From positions 40,080 to 104,079 of the forward strand of contig JAOARG010000028.1 of the NCBI GenBank assembly GCA_025210655.1: a stretch of 64,000 nucleotides of DNA, read 5' to 3'. The translations under genes and the position numbers were made by a program. Shown here in pieces: positions 43,575 to 51,742 of the stretch. Below the pieces are notes generated by a model that did not search any database, was not told the DNA's origin, and saw only the letters and a program-made list of their open reading frames with translations. Source of the DNA: Bacillota bacterium. Lineage in GTDB: Bacteria; Bacillota; Clostridia; Peptostreptococcales; Acidaminobacteraceae. Positions within the stretch are counted from its first letter, which is position 1. Each line of letters starts with the position of its first letter.

Positions 43575-44843
43575 ATGAAAAAAGTATTCTTAGTATTTTT
43601 AATAGTAGCAATGTTTTTAGCAGGATGTTCAGGGAATGCAGCTCCAAAGGAAACTGTAAGCGAAGATGTGAAGGAAGAGATTATTAGGGAAAATCTTTTC
43701 AATAAGACTTATTTTAATGCTAGAAATAGGTCTAATGATTACTTTCCTTTCATGAAATTTATCACCAACTTGAAAGAAAATGCTGGTGAATTATCTGTAG
43801 GGTTTGTCAATCAAATGGGAAGGCTTGATACTGAAAATGATACAATTGAGTCTTATGATTTATTAGGTAAAACTATGGAGTATTTAGACATAAATGATTT
43901 GGCTGTGTGTCTTGTTCATTTCATGGAAGATGGCAAAATATATTACTCTAGCAATGTTATGTCCAGTAATTTTCTTAGAAATAACAATTCAGGAGTATTT
44001 TCTTATGATATAGATACTGATACTGTAGAAAAAATCATAGACTTAGAATGTACAAATGGATATTTTGTGAAAAATGATGATGGATATTATGCTTATGGAA
44101 CGAAAATTGAGTACAAAGACAAAGTTGGAGAAGACTTTGATTTAGTAAGACCTTTAGGTCATTATAGATATGACTTACAGGGTAAACTACTTAATGATTA
44201 CAGTGAAGTTGATGACATAAGATTGATTACAGGTGAAGACAAGGAAATATATTTTTTAACCCATGACAATAAACTATATAAGTCAGATCCAGATGTTCAA
44301 AATAAGACATTGATTTATGATTTTAAAGACAAAACAATAGATGGTGGTTTAATAGTTGAAAAAGGTAAAATATATTTAATTGAGACATATGACTATAAAG
44401 TTATAGATGGAGGAGGATCAAAAATATTGACCCTTCCACTTAGTAGGATATTAATGATAGATAAAGATACAAAAGAGCTTATTAGCATAAATTATGGTGA
44501 AAAAATGGTATTCAAATTAGCTTCTTCAGAAAATAATATATATTTTAGTGGTAGGGAAGTTAACGACAAAATGATAAATACAATAAAGCAAGAAATCGAA
44601 GCCCTTTCTCCATCAGATAATTTTGAAGCAGCGAATTTATTGGTACAAACAGACTTTGGACCATCAAATTTATATAAAATAACAAAAGAAAATACAGTAC
44701 AAAAAATTTGTCCTATAAAAGACGTAGATATAACAGCAGGACCAGACAAAGTATACTATTACAAGCCTAATGACCGATTTATAGATTCTGTAATAGATAG
44801 ACTTAAAAATGGTGAGTTGACTGTAGGAGTGTATTCGGAGTAA
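43575..44843 (+). CDS. Predicted lipoprotein, beta-propeller-like
   Basis: A 422-residue exported protein with lipobox FLAGC (Cys18). The mature part has repeated short strands ending in turns (GKIYYSSN, DGYYAYG, KEIYFLTHDNKLYKSD, GKIYLIETYD, NNIYFSGRE), as in DUF5050 or beta-propeller proteins. I do not recognise a specific family. GGGGG precedes the ATG. It is monocistronic, flanked by hairpin arrays on both sides. Confidence 0.75.
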   Translation: MKKVFLVFLIVAMFLAGCSGNAAPKETVSEDVKEEIIRENLFNKTYFNARNRSNDYFPFMKFITNLKENAGELSVGFVNQMGRLDTENDTIESYDLLGKTMEYLDINDLAVCLVHFMEDGKIYYSSNVMSSNFLRNNNSGVFSYDIDTDTVEKIIDLECTNGYFVKNDDGYYAYGTKIEYKDKVGEDFDLVRPLGHYRYDLQGKLLNDYSEVDDIRLITGEDKEIYFLTHDNKLYKSDPDVQNKTLIYDFKDKTIDGGLIVEKGKIYLIETYDYKVIDGGGSKILTLPLSRILMIDKDTKELISINYGEKMVFKLASSENNIYFSGREVNDKMINTIKQEIEALSPSDNFEAANLLVQTDFGPSNLYKITKENTVQKICPIKDVDITAGPDKVYYYKPNDRFIDSVIDRLKNGELTVGVYSE

Positions 44844-44859
44844 ACAAGGGGGATGGTTA

Positions 44860-45218
44860 GCCTAGCATCAACTTTATAAGCTGATAGCCAAGCCACATTA
44901 ATGTGAGACCAGCCATGTCTGAGAGAAAGGATATTTTGCTTATGCAAAATTACATTTTAATATTTTCGTTCCATGACAAAATCTATAGATTTCATCATGG
45001 AACGTTTTATTTTTAGAAATGAAATTTATTTGCTCTTCGAGCAAAAAATAACATCGAACAAGTTGCAAAGCAACTGCTGGGCTTGAATCAGCAAAGCAAG
45101 ATTCAGCTGGGCTGAGAATAGAAATTCTTGCTAGGCTACTTATCAAAAGATAAGTGCTAGGCGCTTCACTCGAATTTTTAGAGTGAAGCAGTTTTGTGAT
45201 ATACTATCATAAAACGCC
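44860..45218. repeat. Hairpin array with GCCTAGC/GCTGGGC linkers
   Basis: The left arm has hairpins ATCA/TGAT and ACAT/ATGT with linkers GCCTAGC, GCCAAGCC and ACCAGCC. The core has AAGGA-ATTTTGC/GCAAAAT (44927), a long hairpin from GTTCCATGA around ATCTATAGAT to TCATGGAAC, and TTTGCTC/GAGCAAA. In the right arm hairpins GAATC/GATTC, AGAAT/ATTCT, ACTTATC/GATAAGT and GCTTCACTC/GAGTGAAGC are joined by GCTGGGCT or GCTAGGC. The order of parts equals that of 32492-33060. Confidence 0.82.
45177..45205 (+). promoter_or_regulatory. Promoter embedded in array hairpins (PAS kinase gene)
   Basis: TTTAGA (45177-45182), 17 bases, TATACT (45200-45205), at the same place in hairpins as the promoter at 43519. 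The kinase start is 29 bases downstream. Confidence 0.6.
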
Positions 45219-45233
45219 CTAGGAGAAAAATAA

Positions 45234-47432
45234 ATGTTTAAAAAAACTAGAAATTTTAGAAGTCTTAATTTTAAAATTCCATTTGACTTTATGATTCTTC
45301 ATCTCATTATAAGTCTAATTGGGATACCTATTATTGTAGGATTAGTTACAAGTTATTCGGTAACTGAATCCTTTGAGAGAAATAAGGTTGTATCTGAAAT
45401 GCTGAGTAATGAAATATTTAACTATGTAAGCGATGCAGCTGAGACAGTAAAGGCCTCTGCTATAGTTACTAGTGAAAATTATGGTAATGATGAACTTATT
45501 TTTGAGAATTTAGAGAGGGTTTATGATAGGTATAGCTATTTTGATATAATAGTTTACTTGGATTTACAAGGAAATATTAAGTATTCAATACCTGGCAGTG
45601 AAAAAAGCAAACATGTAAATTATGGTGACTTTCATTACTTTCAAAATGCAATTGAGTTAGGTGATACATATATAACAGATATTTTTAAAAGCAGGATTTT
45701 AGATATTGACCATTTTGTTATAGGTCATCCAGTAAGGGACAATGAAGGTAACATAGCTGGTCTTATAGTTGGTGGTATACCACTTGAAAACATAGAGAAG
45801 AAGATTCAGCAGACTGATAAAATTTTTGAGGGCAATATTCGAATAATAGATAAAAATGGTAACTATTTATATAATCCATATGAATACAAAGAGCTTAAAC
45901 CTATTGAGAACTTTACTATTTATACTGATTTAGGGGTTAAGAAAATAAAGCAAGTATATGAACAAGGTTTGGAATTAACAGGTATTGCAGATGTAGATGG
46001 AAACAAGTATAGGCAAAGTATTAGTAATGTCAAAAATGTTGGATGGACTATTATTGTTGAGGAAAGCAACATAGCTATACTGATAAATAGTTTTAATGAA
46101 ATACTTCTACCAATACTATTTTTTACAGGTTTCTTAATTATAATAGGTATGGTTGCAGGTAGACAGCTTATACAAACAGTTACATTGCCAATAGACCGTT
46201 TAGGTAAGAATATAAGAGCAGGACAGTATGGAGATGGTTGGATTGATGATGACAGTTTAGATACTGCTGACGAACTTGGAGAATTATACAGAACTTTAAA
46301 ATATACAAATATCGCACTACAAGAGAATACCCTTCAGCTGAGAAAATCCTTTGAGGAACAATATATGATACAAAAGCACATGAGTAGTATTCTTATGAGT
46401 GTATCAACAGGAATTGTGGTTACAAATAATCATGGGGAAATAACAATGTATAATAGGGCTATGGAAAATCTAACCCAGTATTCAAGTAAATTCGCCATAG
46501 GTATGACTATAGAGAAGTTTTCAGAGATAGTAGAAATTGATTTTAAGAGACTAATTAACTCAATAGATCCTAAAAATCTTACATCTGAGGAAATAAGATG
46601 GGACTTCGTTAGAAGGGATAAAACAAGTAAACGTTGTTCAGTTATTACATCCAGTGTTACAAATTCAGAAGATCAACACGTGGGCTATGTTTTTGTAATC
46701 AAAGATTTAGAAGATATATTGAAGCTTCAAGACGAGGTAAGTAGAGAAGACCGAATAAATACAATAGGTGAGTTTGCTTCATCGATTATTCATGATATAG
46801 GCAATCCCCTTTCTGGAATAAGTAATTTGCTAGAGTTATGGAAAAATCCTAGTATAAGTCAAGAACATCGAAATGAAATTACTGAAATGCTTGAAGATGA
46901 AGTAGATGATCTGAATGAACTGGTAGCCAACTATTTGGACTTTATAAGATCAGATAAGCGTAGTGATTCTTTGGTAGATGTGGACAGTCTTATTAACAAC
47001 GTTCTTAGGATTTTAAGAAGTGAAATCAATGATAGAAATATACTAGTAGATAAATCTTTTGATAAGTGTTCTGTTTATATGAATAGAAGAAGCCTGAAAC
47101 AAGCCATGATGAATATACTAAAAAACAGTATTCAGGCTATAGATGATGGTGGAACAATTTCCATAAATGTTTCTTGTGATGAAATGGATGTAAGAATATC
47201 TATTAAGGATACTGGAAAAGGTATAGATAAGGAACATTTAGATAAGATATTCCAACCTTTTTATTCTACCAAGAAAAAAGGTGTAGGACTGGGGCTTTCA
47301 ATTACCCATAGATTTATACATGAATACGGTGGAACAATTGATGTAAACAGTGTTGTAGGATTAGGAACCGAATTTATTATCACAATACCAATGGAATCGG
47401 AGGTAAGACAACTTGAAAATACTAATAATTGA
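45234..47432 (+). CDS. Cache/PAS sensor histidine kinase (NtrB-like)
   Basis: A 732-residue kinase. Helices near 18-40 and 285-306 flank a double-Cache extracellular sensor (DIIVYLDLQGNIKYSIPGSE, VIGHPVRDNEGNIAGLIVGG). A HAMP segment, a PAS domain (about 385-500), HisKA (ASSIIHDIGNPLSGISNLLE) and HATPase (NILKNSIQAIDDGG, DTGKGID, GVGLGLSI) follow. The H-box reads HDIGNP instead of HEIRNP. It overlaps the NtrC-like gene by 20 bases, so the two form a cognate pair that signals to sigma-54. Confidence 0.93.
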   Translation: MFKKTRNFRSLNFKIPFDFMILHLIISLIGIPIIVGLVTSYSVTESFERNKVVSEMLSNEIFNYVSDAAETVKASAIVTSENYGNDELIFENLERVYDRYSYFDIIVYLDLQGNIKYSIPGSEKSKHVNYGDFHYFQNAIELGDTYITDIFKSRILDIDHFVIGHPVRDNEGNIAGLIVGGIPLENIEKKIQQTDKIFEGNIRIIDKNGNYLYNPYEYKELKPIENFTIYTDLGVKKIKQVYEQGLELTGIADVDGNKYRQSISNVKNVGWTIIVEESNIAILINSFNEILLPILFFTGFLIIIGMVAGRQLIQTVTLPIDRLGKNIRAGQYGDGWIDDDSLDTADELGELYRTLKYTNIALQENTLQLRKSFEEQYMIQKHMSSILMSVSTGIVVTNNHGEITMYNRAMENLTQYSSKFAIGMTIEKFSEIVEIDFKRLINSIDPKNLTSEEIRWDFVRRDKTSKRCSVITSSVTNSEDQHVGYVFVIKDLEDILKLQDEVSREDRINTIGEFASSIIHDIGNPLSGISNLLELWKNPSISQEHRNEITEMLEDEVDDLNELVANYLDFIRSDKRSDSLVDVDSLINNVLRILRSEINDRNILVDKSFDKCSVYMNRRSLKQAMMNILKNSIQAIDDGGTISINVSCDEMDVRISIKDTGKGIDKEHLDKIFQPFYSTKKKGVGLGLSITHRFIHEYGGTIDVNSVVGLGTEFIITIPMESEVRQLENTNN

Positions 47433-48729
47433 TGACGAAATGTCCATACGTTTTTCCTTAAAGTCAACCATGGAGTTGATAGAAAATACTAAAATATTTT
47501 CAGCGGAAACAGGGGAAGAGGGGCTTGAAATACTTAATAAGGAAAAAATAGATATAGCAATTATTGATATTAGCCTACCGGGGATTTCTGGTATACAGGT
47601 ACTTGAGAAAATAAAAGAAAAGGGAATTAAAACCCATGTAATAATGATCACTTATATGAGTGAAGTAAGGCTAGCTGTAAAAGCGATGAAAATTGGGGCC
47701 AAGGATTACTTCACAAAACCATTTTCCTTAAGTGAGGTTAGGGAAATTGTTGAAAATCTTATAGATAGTATAGATAAAAACAATAAAAAAGAAGATATTG
47801 ATAATCCCAATTTTATAGGCCATAGTAATAATATTTTAAAAATTAAAGACACAGTCAATAGAATAAAAAATAGTGGAAGACACACCAATGTACTTATAGA
47901 AGGAGAAAGTGGAACCGGCAAGGAAGTTGTGGCAGCCTACATTAGGGATGTCTGTATGAAGGATAAACCCTTTGTAGCCTTAAACTGTGCAGCAATTCCC
48001 AAAAGTCTTCAGGAAAGTGAACTTTTTGGATATGAAAAAGGAGCATTTTCAGATGCAAAAAGTACAAAGGAAGGGCTTTTTGAAAAAAGCAATGGGGGAA
48101 TATTATTCCTAGATGAAATAGGAGATATGGATATAGAACTACAAGCAAAACTCCTAAGGGTAATCCAAGAAAAGAAATTTAGGCGAATAGGAAGTACAAA
48201 AGAAATAGAAATAGATGTATTTCTAATAAGTGCTACTAATAAAAATATAAAAAAATTAATAGAAAAGGGACTATTTAGGGAGGACTTATACTATAGAATA
48301 AATATAATTCCAATAAACATAGAACCCCTAAGAAATAGAAAAGAAGACATAGGTGAATTGGTACAGCATTTTATAAACCATTTTAAGCACTCCCTAAACT
48401 CTCCAGTAAAATCAATAAATTCGGATACATTAAAAATACTTGAAAAATACAAGTGGCAGGGGAATATAAGAGAGTTAAAGAATACAATTGAAAGAGTAAT
48501 GATACTAGCAGACAAAGAAGAGTTGACAATAGATGATTTTCCAGAAGAAATCAAAGAAAGCGCAAGTTCATCAAACTCAAGAAAAAAACTGAATCAAACA
48601 GAAAAAGAAACAATTGAAGATGTACTTAAATCACATAATTATAACATCACCAAAGCTTCAGAAGAATTAGGTATAACAAGAACTACACTTAGAAGTAAGA
48701 TGCGTAAGTATTCTATTGATAAACAATAA
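47413..48729 (+). CDS. Sigma-54-dependent NtrC-family response regulator
   Basis: A 438-residue activator. The receiver has D7/D8, acceptor D52 (IIDISLPG) and TKPF. The AAA+ domain has Walker A GESGTGKE (164-171), Walker B GGILFLDEIGDM and arginine-finger region LFREDLYYRINI. The sigma-54 contact loop is GAFSDA (210-215) instead of GAFTGA. A Fis-type helix-turn-helix ends the protein (ITKASEELGITRTTLRSKMR). TTG 47413 lies behind GGAGGTAAG. A near-perfect sigma-54 promoter lies 150 bases downstream. Confidence 0.94.
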   Translation: MKILIIDDEMSIRFSLKSTMELIENTKIFSAETGEEGLEILNKEKIDIAIIDISLPGISGIQVLEKIKEKGIKTHVIMITYMSEVRLAVKAMKIGAKDYFTKPFSLSEVREIVENLIDSIDKNNKKEDIDNPNFIGHSNNILKIKDTVNRIKNSGRHTNVLIEGESGTGKEVVAAYIRDVCMKDKPFVALNCAAIPKSLQESELFGYEKGAFSDAKSTKEGLFEKSNGGILFLDEIGDMDIELQAKLLRVIQEKKFRRIGSTKEIEIDVFLISATNKNIKKLIEKGLFREDLYYRINIIPINIEPLRNRKEDIGELVQHFINHFKHSLNSPVKSINSDTLKILEKYKWQGNIRELKNTIERVMILADKEELTIDDFPEEIKESASSSNSRKKLNQTEKETIEDVLKSHNYNITKASEELGITRTTLRSKMRKYSIDKQ

Positions 48730-48734
48730 TAATA

Positions 48735-48777
48735 AAATGAATCAAGGGTCAGTCAGCTGACCCTTGATTCATTTTTT
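48735..48777 (+). terminator. Terminator after the NtrC-like gene
   Basis: AAATGAATCAAGGGTCAG and CTGACCCTTGATTCATTT form a very strong stem followed by TTTT. Confidence 0.9.
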
Positions 48778-48782
48778 GAATG

Positions 48783-48892
48783 ATTAACCGGTTAATTTTT
48801 AACCACCTCCGAGCAAAAATTAACCACTATGGTATGGAATTAAACCATAAATACATTGAAAATTGATACTTTCCACTTGGCACGATACTTGC
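48783..48892 (+). promoter_or_regulatory. Sigma-54 promoter with upstream activator sites
   Basis: TGGCACGATACTTGC at 48878-48892 has GG and GC in the -24/-12 positions and matches the TGGCAC-N5-TTGC consensus exactly. About 30 to 90 bases upstream are repeated TTAACC half-sites: the palindrome ATTAACCGGTTAAT (48783-48796), TTAACC at 48799-48804 and at 48820-48825, probably the enhancer for the NtrC-like protein encoded just upstream. The 48893-49043 leader holds no clear gene. Confidence 0.85.
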
Positions 48893-49043
48893 AATATATA
48901 AATCTGTAAGTATAAAAAAGAGAGTGTACGAGATTGAAGACATAATTAAGAATACATAACAGAATATTAAACAAGGAAAATCTCTTGAATAGTTTATTGC
49001 TGCGGATATTTTATTTTAATTATAATTTAACGGGGGTAAGATT

Positions 49044-49418
49044 ATGTGTAAAGTAAGCGAAAAGGCGTATATTTGTCCATTGGCTTTATCAGTTGATGTA
49101 TTAGGTGGAAAGTGGAAGATGCAGATAATGTGGCATCTCAAAGATGATATACTGAGATACACAGAGTTAAAGAAAAAGCTGAGCAAAATATCACAAAAAA
49201 TATTAACATTAAACTTAAGGGAATTAGAAGAGGCTGGATTAGTATCAAGAAAAATTTACCCAGTATCTCCTCCAAAAGTTGAATATTCACTTACGGAGTA
49301 TGGCGAAACAATTATACCAATATTAGATGCAATCCATATGTGGGGCAAGGACTACAGTGAAGAATTCGGAGTAGATGTAGAGGCAGCTGAAGAAATTCCA
49401 ATGCTTAAGTATGCGTAG
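49044..49418 (+). CDS. HxlR-family winged-helix regulator
   Basis: A 124-residue MarR-like regulator of the HxlR class. The signature is CPLALSVDVLGGKWKMQIMW, followed by RYTELKKKLSKISQKILTLN and a wing with SRKIYPVSPPKVEYSLTEYG. A cysteine in the N-terminal CPL motif is often redox- or electrophile-sensitive in relatives. GGGGGT precedes the ATG. It appears to be transcribed from the sigma-54 promoter 150 bases upstream. Confidence 0.93.
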   Translation: MCKVSEKAYICPLALSVDVLGGKWKMQIMWHLKDDILRYTELKKKLSKISQKILTLNLRELEEAGLVSRKIYPVSPPKVEYSLTEYGETIIPILDAIHMWGKDYSEEFGVDVEAAEEIPMLKYA

Positions 49419-49540
49419 GACCGTATTTCGTGGGTCGTAGTTGGGAAGACCAAAGGGCAAGAAGATTTTTTCATGTTGAAAAATACTTTAAGTTAGAGAT
49501 ATATTAAAGTCGAAAGTATTTTAAAAATTATAAAAAAGCT

Positions 49541-49612
49541 CTCACTTCTAGTCGCTATGAACTTGTATTATTAGGAATACAGGTTTCTAGCGACTTTATT
49601 TATTTTGGTGAG
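49541..49612 (+). terminator. Large hairpin after the HxlR gene
   Basis: CTCAC...GTGAG encloses AGTCGCTA (49550-49557) with TAGCGACT (49588-49595) and an inner CTTGTATT/GGAATACAG pair; TTATTTATTTT lies in the 3' side. It may terminate the HxlR transcript or belong to the following array. Confidence 0.45.
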
Positions 49613-49660
49613 ATTCTAAACAGACTGAATTTCTTAGCCTAATATAGCTTAAGCTATTAA

Positions 49661-50299
49661 GTCTAGGGCTAAAGCATCTAGGAATTCACCTTGTTCATGT
49701 CTAGGTGAGAATGTATCTGGAATAATTCTAGACTAGGGAGAGTTGTTCCAACTCCATCCAAGGATATTTTTCGATACGAAAAGATACTTTAAATAAGATC
49801 TAAAGAACCCTTATGCTGTTAAAGTAAATACATTCTGGGTTGAAACTGTATGGAATGATTCACTTGAATTTCGGGTCTTCAAGTTCTTATGAACCCAGTC
49901 CAAGTCTGGCCTATGAATGTCAAGGAATTAAAGGATGCTTTTTGCTAAGGCAAAACCATAAATATTAAATGAATAAGAGCATTTCAATTTAATATTTATT
50001 AGCTTACCTGATTTGTCCTAGAAGGCTTCACTTGAATTTAATATCTTAAAAGACCCAAACCCAACTGCTTTTTTCTGTAGAGAGATGACCCGTCTACAAA
50101 GTAGTTTAACCCTATAGGGAGATTTTTTTTTGAAAAAATTTCTTAAATCAGTTCATTTATTTATAATGTTATTTTTCCAAGTAAAATATATCCAAGGATG
50201 TCGATAGAATATCGACCTTAGATGAAATATAGTAGCACTACCATTTGCCATAGATTTGAGTAAAGGGAACACCTAGATGTGACCTAGGAGCCTTAGACA
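49661..50299. repeat. Giant inverted hairpin array, TCTAGG linker, copy 2
   Basis: Paralogue of 36621-37078. The left arm runs from GTCTAGGGCT (49661) through TCTAGG units to GAGTTG/CAACTC and CATCCAAGG. The right arm has GTCGAT/ATCGAC, the AATATAGTAG hairpin, GATTTGAGTAAAGGGAACACC and ends AGCCTTAGAC (50288-50297). Relative to copy 1, GTTGAT/ATCAAC became GTCGAT/ATCGAC, a paired change. The core (49760-50200) has AAGGA plus TTTT/AAAA modules at 49760 and 49931, and no gene. Confidence 0.8.
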
Positions 50300-50413
50300 A
50301 AGAAAATTCGCAAAGAACGTGCAATATTTTGCATGTTGCAAAACAACAAGTGATGGGATGTAGAAATAACGTTTTCTTATGAAGGTACAACAATAAAACA
50401 CAAAAAACTCCTT

Positions 50414-50442
50414 GACACAATAAAAAATATACCGTATTCTAT
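50414..50442 (+). promoter_or_regulatory. Promoter of the carAB leader
   Basis: TTGACA (50414-50419), 17 bases, TATTCT (50437-50442). A short hairpin CTTGG/CCAAG lies at 50455-50468, just before the leader ORF ribosome binding site. Confidence 0.75.
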
Positions 50443-50489
50443 TATAGATTTAGCTTGGTGAAGCCAAGAATGACAAGGAGGAAATTGTA

Positions 50490-50603
50490 ATGAAATCAAT
50501 TAAGAAATATACCATATTCTTTGATAAACATAAATATAAAATTCAAGACCATAGTAATTACAATTTCATAATTATTGATTATTTTAAGGATGATACTTTT
50601 TGA
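50490..50603 (+). CDS. 37-residue leader peptide upstream of carAB
   Basis: A small ORF with an excellent site (AAGGAGG at 50475-50481) that codes for MKSIKKYTIFFDKHKYKIQD and a further 17 residues ending DYFKDDTF. It is rich in Phe, Tyr, Ile, Asp and Lys and contains no Arg. Its stop codon lies in the loop of the following terminator hairpin, so a translating ribosome would reach and disrupt that hairpin. This is the layout of an attenuator leader peptide, as with pyrL ahead of E. coli pyrBI. I do not recognise the peptide itself. Confidence 0.6.
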   Translation: MKSIKKYTIFFDKHKYKIQDHSNYNFIIIDYFKDDTF

Positions 50604-50631
50604 GTTATTTACTCTCAGTATCATCTTTTTT
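50589..50631 (+). terminator. Attenuator terminator before carA
   Basis: GATGATACT (50589-50597) and AGTATCATC (50617-50625) pair, followed by six T residues. The 5' arm is inside the leader ORF. It would stop transcription before carA unless prevented by the ribosome. Confidence 0.8.
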
Positions 50632-50672
50632 GTTGTATTAAATAGGTGATGAATAGGAATGGAGGGCTAAAA

Positions 50673-51725
50673 ATGAATGGAAAATTAGTACTGGAAAACG
50701 GAGTTGTCTTTGAGGGAAAACTTATTGGAAAACATTTAGAATCTGTAGGTGAGGTAGTATTCAACACAAGTATGGCAGGATATAAAGAGATAATGACTGA
50801 TCCATCATATTATGGACAGCATATAGTATTTACTTATCCCCTTATAGGTAACTACGGTATAGCGCTGGATGACTTTGAATCAGAGGGACCCAAGGTAAGG
50901 GGAATAATCGTAAAGGAAGCATGTGAAGAGCCAAACAATTTTAGAAATGAAGTATCCCTACATGATTATTTATTAGGACATGGCTTAGTTGGACTTGCAG
51001 GTGTAGATACTAGGTCACTTACAAAACTATTAAGATCAAGTGGAGTAATGAAAGGGATTATTGTAAAAGCAGAAGTAAGTATTGATGAAGCAATATCAAG
51101 ATTATCTGGCTATGATAACAGTAATGCAGTAGCTCAGGTAAGTACCAAAGAAAAACAAGTATTTAACCAAGATGGAAATAAGAAAGTAATCATGATTGAT
51201 TATGGAGTAAAAGAAAGTATAAAAACTCAGTTAATAAAAAGAGGAACGTCTTTAACAGTAATGCCCCATAATGTTACTAGCGAGATTATACTTGGGGAAA
51301 ATCCAGATTTAGTATTCCTTTCAAATGGGCCAGGGGACCCTAAGGATTTAGGATCAAGGGTTGAGACTATAAAAGAATTGATTGGAAAAGTACCTATTGC
51401 AGGAATCTGTTTAGGACACCAACTTTTAGCCCTTGCATGTGGAGGAGATACAGCAAAACTTAAGTTTGGACATAGGGGGGCAAATCATCCAGTGAAGGAT
51501 ATGATTTTAGATAAGGTATATATTACAAGTCAAAATCATGGATACTATGTAAAAGAAATTCCAAAAGGATTTGAAGTAACACACCTAAGTATGAATGATC
51601 AAACACTTGAAGGAATGCGTCAAGTAGATCAAAAAATCATGAGTGTTCAGTTTCACCCTGAGGCCAGTCCGGGCCCAGAGGAAGCACAGGTATTATTTGA
51701 TGAATTTTTAAAGTTGGCTAAGTAG
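50673..51725 (+). CDS. carA: Carbamoyl-phosphate synthase small subunit
   Basis: A 350-residue glutamine amidotransferase subunit. The N-terminal CPSase_sm domain ([35 protein letters not shown]) precedes the GATase I domain with nucleophile Cys in [12 protein letters not shown] and the His/Glu pair in [10 protein letters not shown]. It supplies ammonia to CarB. I start it at ATG 50673 behind GGAGGG (50661-50666); an upstream in-frame ATG at 50646 overlaps the attenuator T-run region. It forms an operon with carB. Confidence 0.97.
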   Translation: MNGKLVLENGVVFEGKLIGKHLESVGEVVFNTSMAGYKEIMTDPSYYGQHIVFTYPLIGNYGIALDDFESEGPKVRGIIVKEACEEPNNFRNEVSLHDYLLGHGLVGLAGVDTRSLTKLLRSSGVMKGIIVKAEVSIDEAISRLSGYDNSNAVAQVSTKEKQVFNQDGNKKVIMIDYGVKESIKTQLIKRGTSLTVMPHNVTSEIILGENPDLVFLSNGPGDPKDLGSRVETIKELIGKVPIAGICLGHQLLALACGGDTAKLKFGHRGANHPVKDMILDKVYITSQNHGYYVKEIPKGFEVTHLSMNDQTLEGMRQVDQKIMSVQFHPEASPGPEEAQVLFDEFLKLAK

Positions 51726-51742
51726 AAGGAGTGGGATTGAAT

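Noticed and set aside
50414..50672. PyrR-binding anti-antiterminator before carA
   Set aside because: I could not find the PyrR-binding consensus; the structure is better explained as a translated leader with a terminator.
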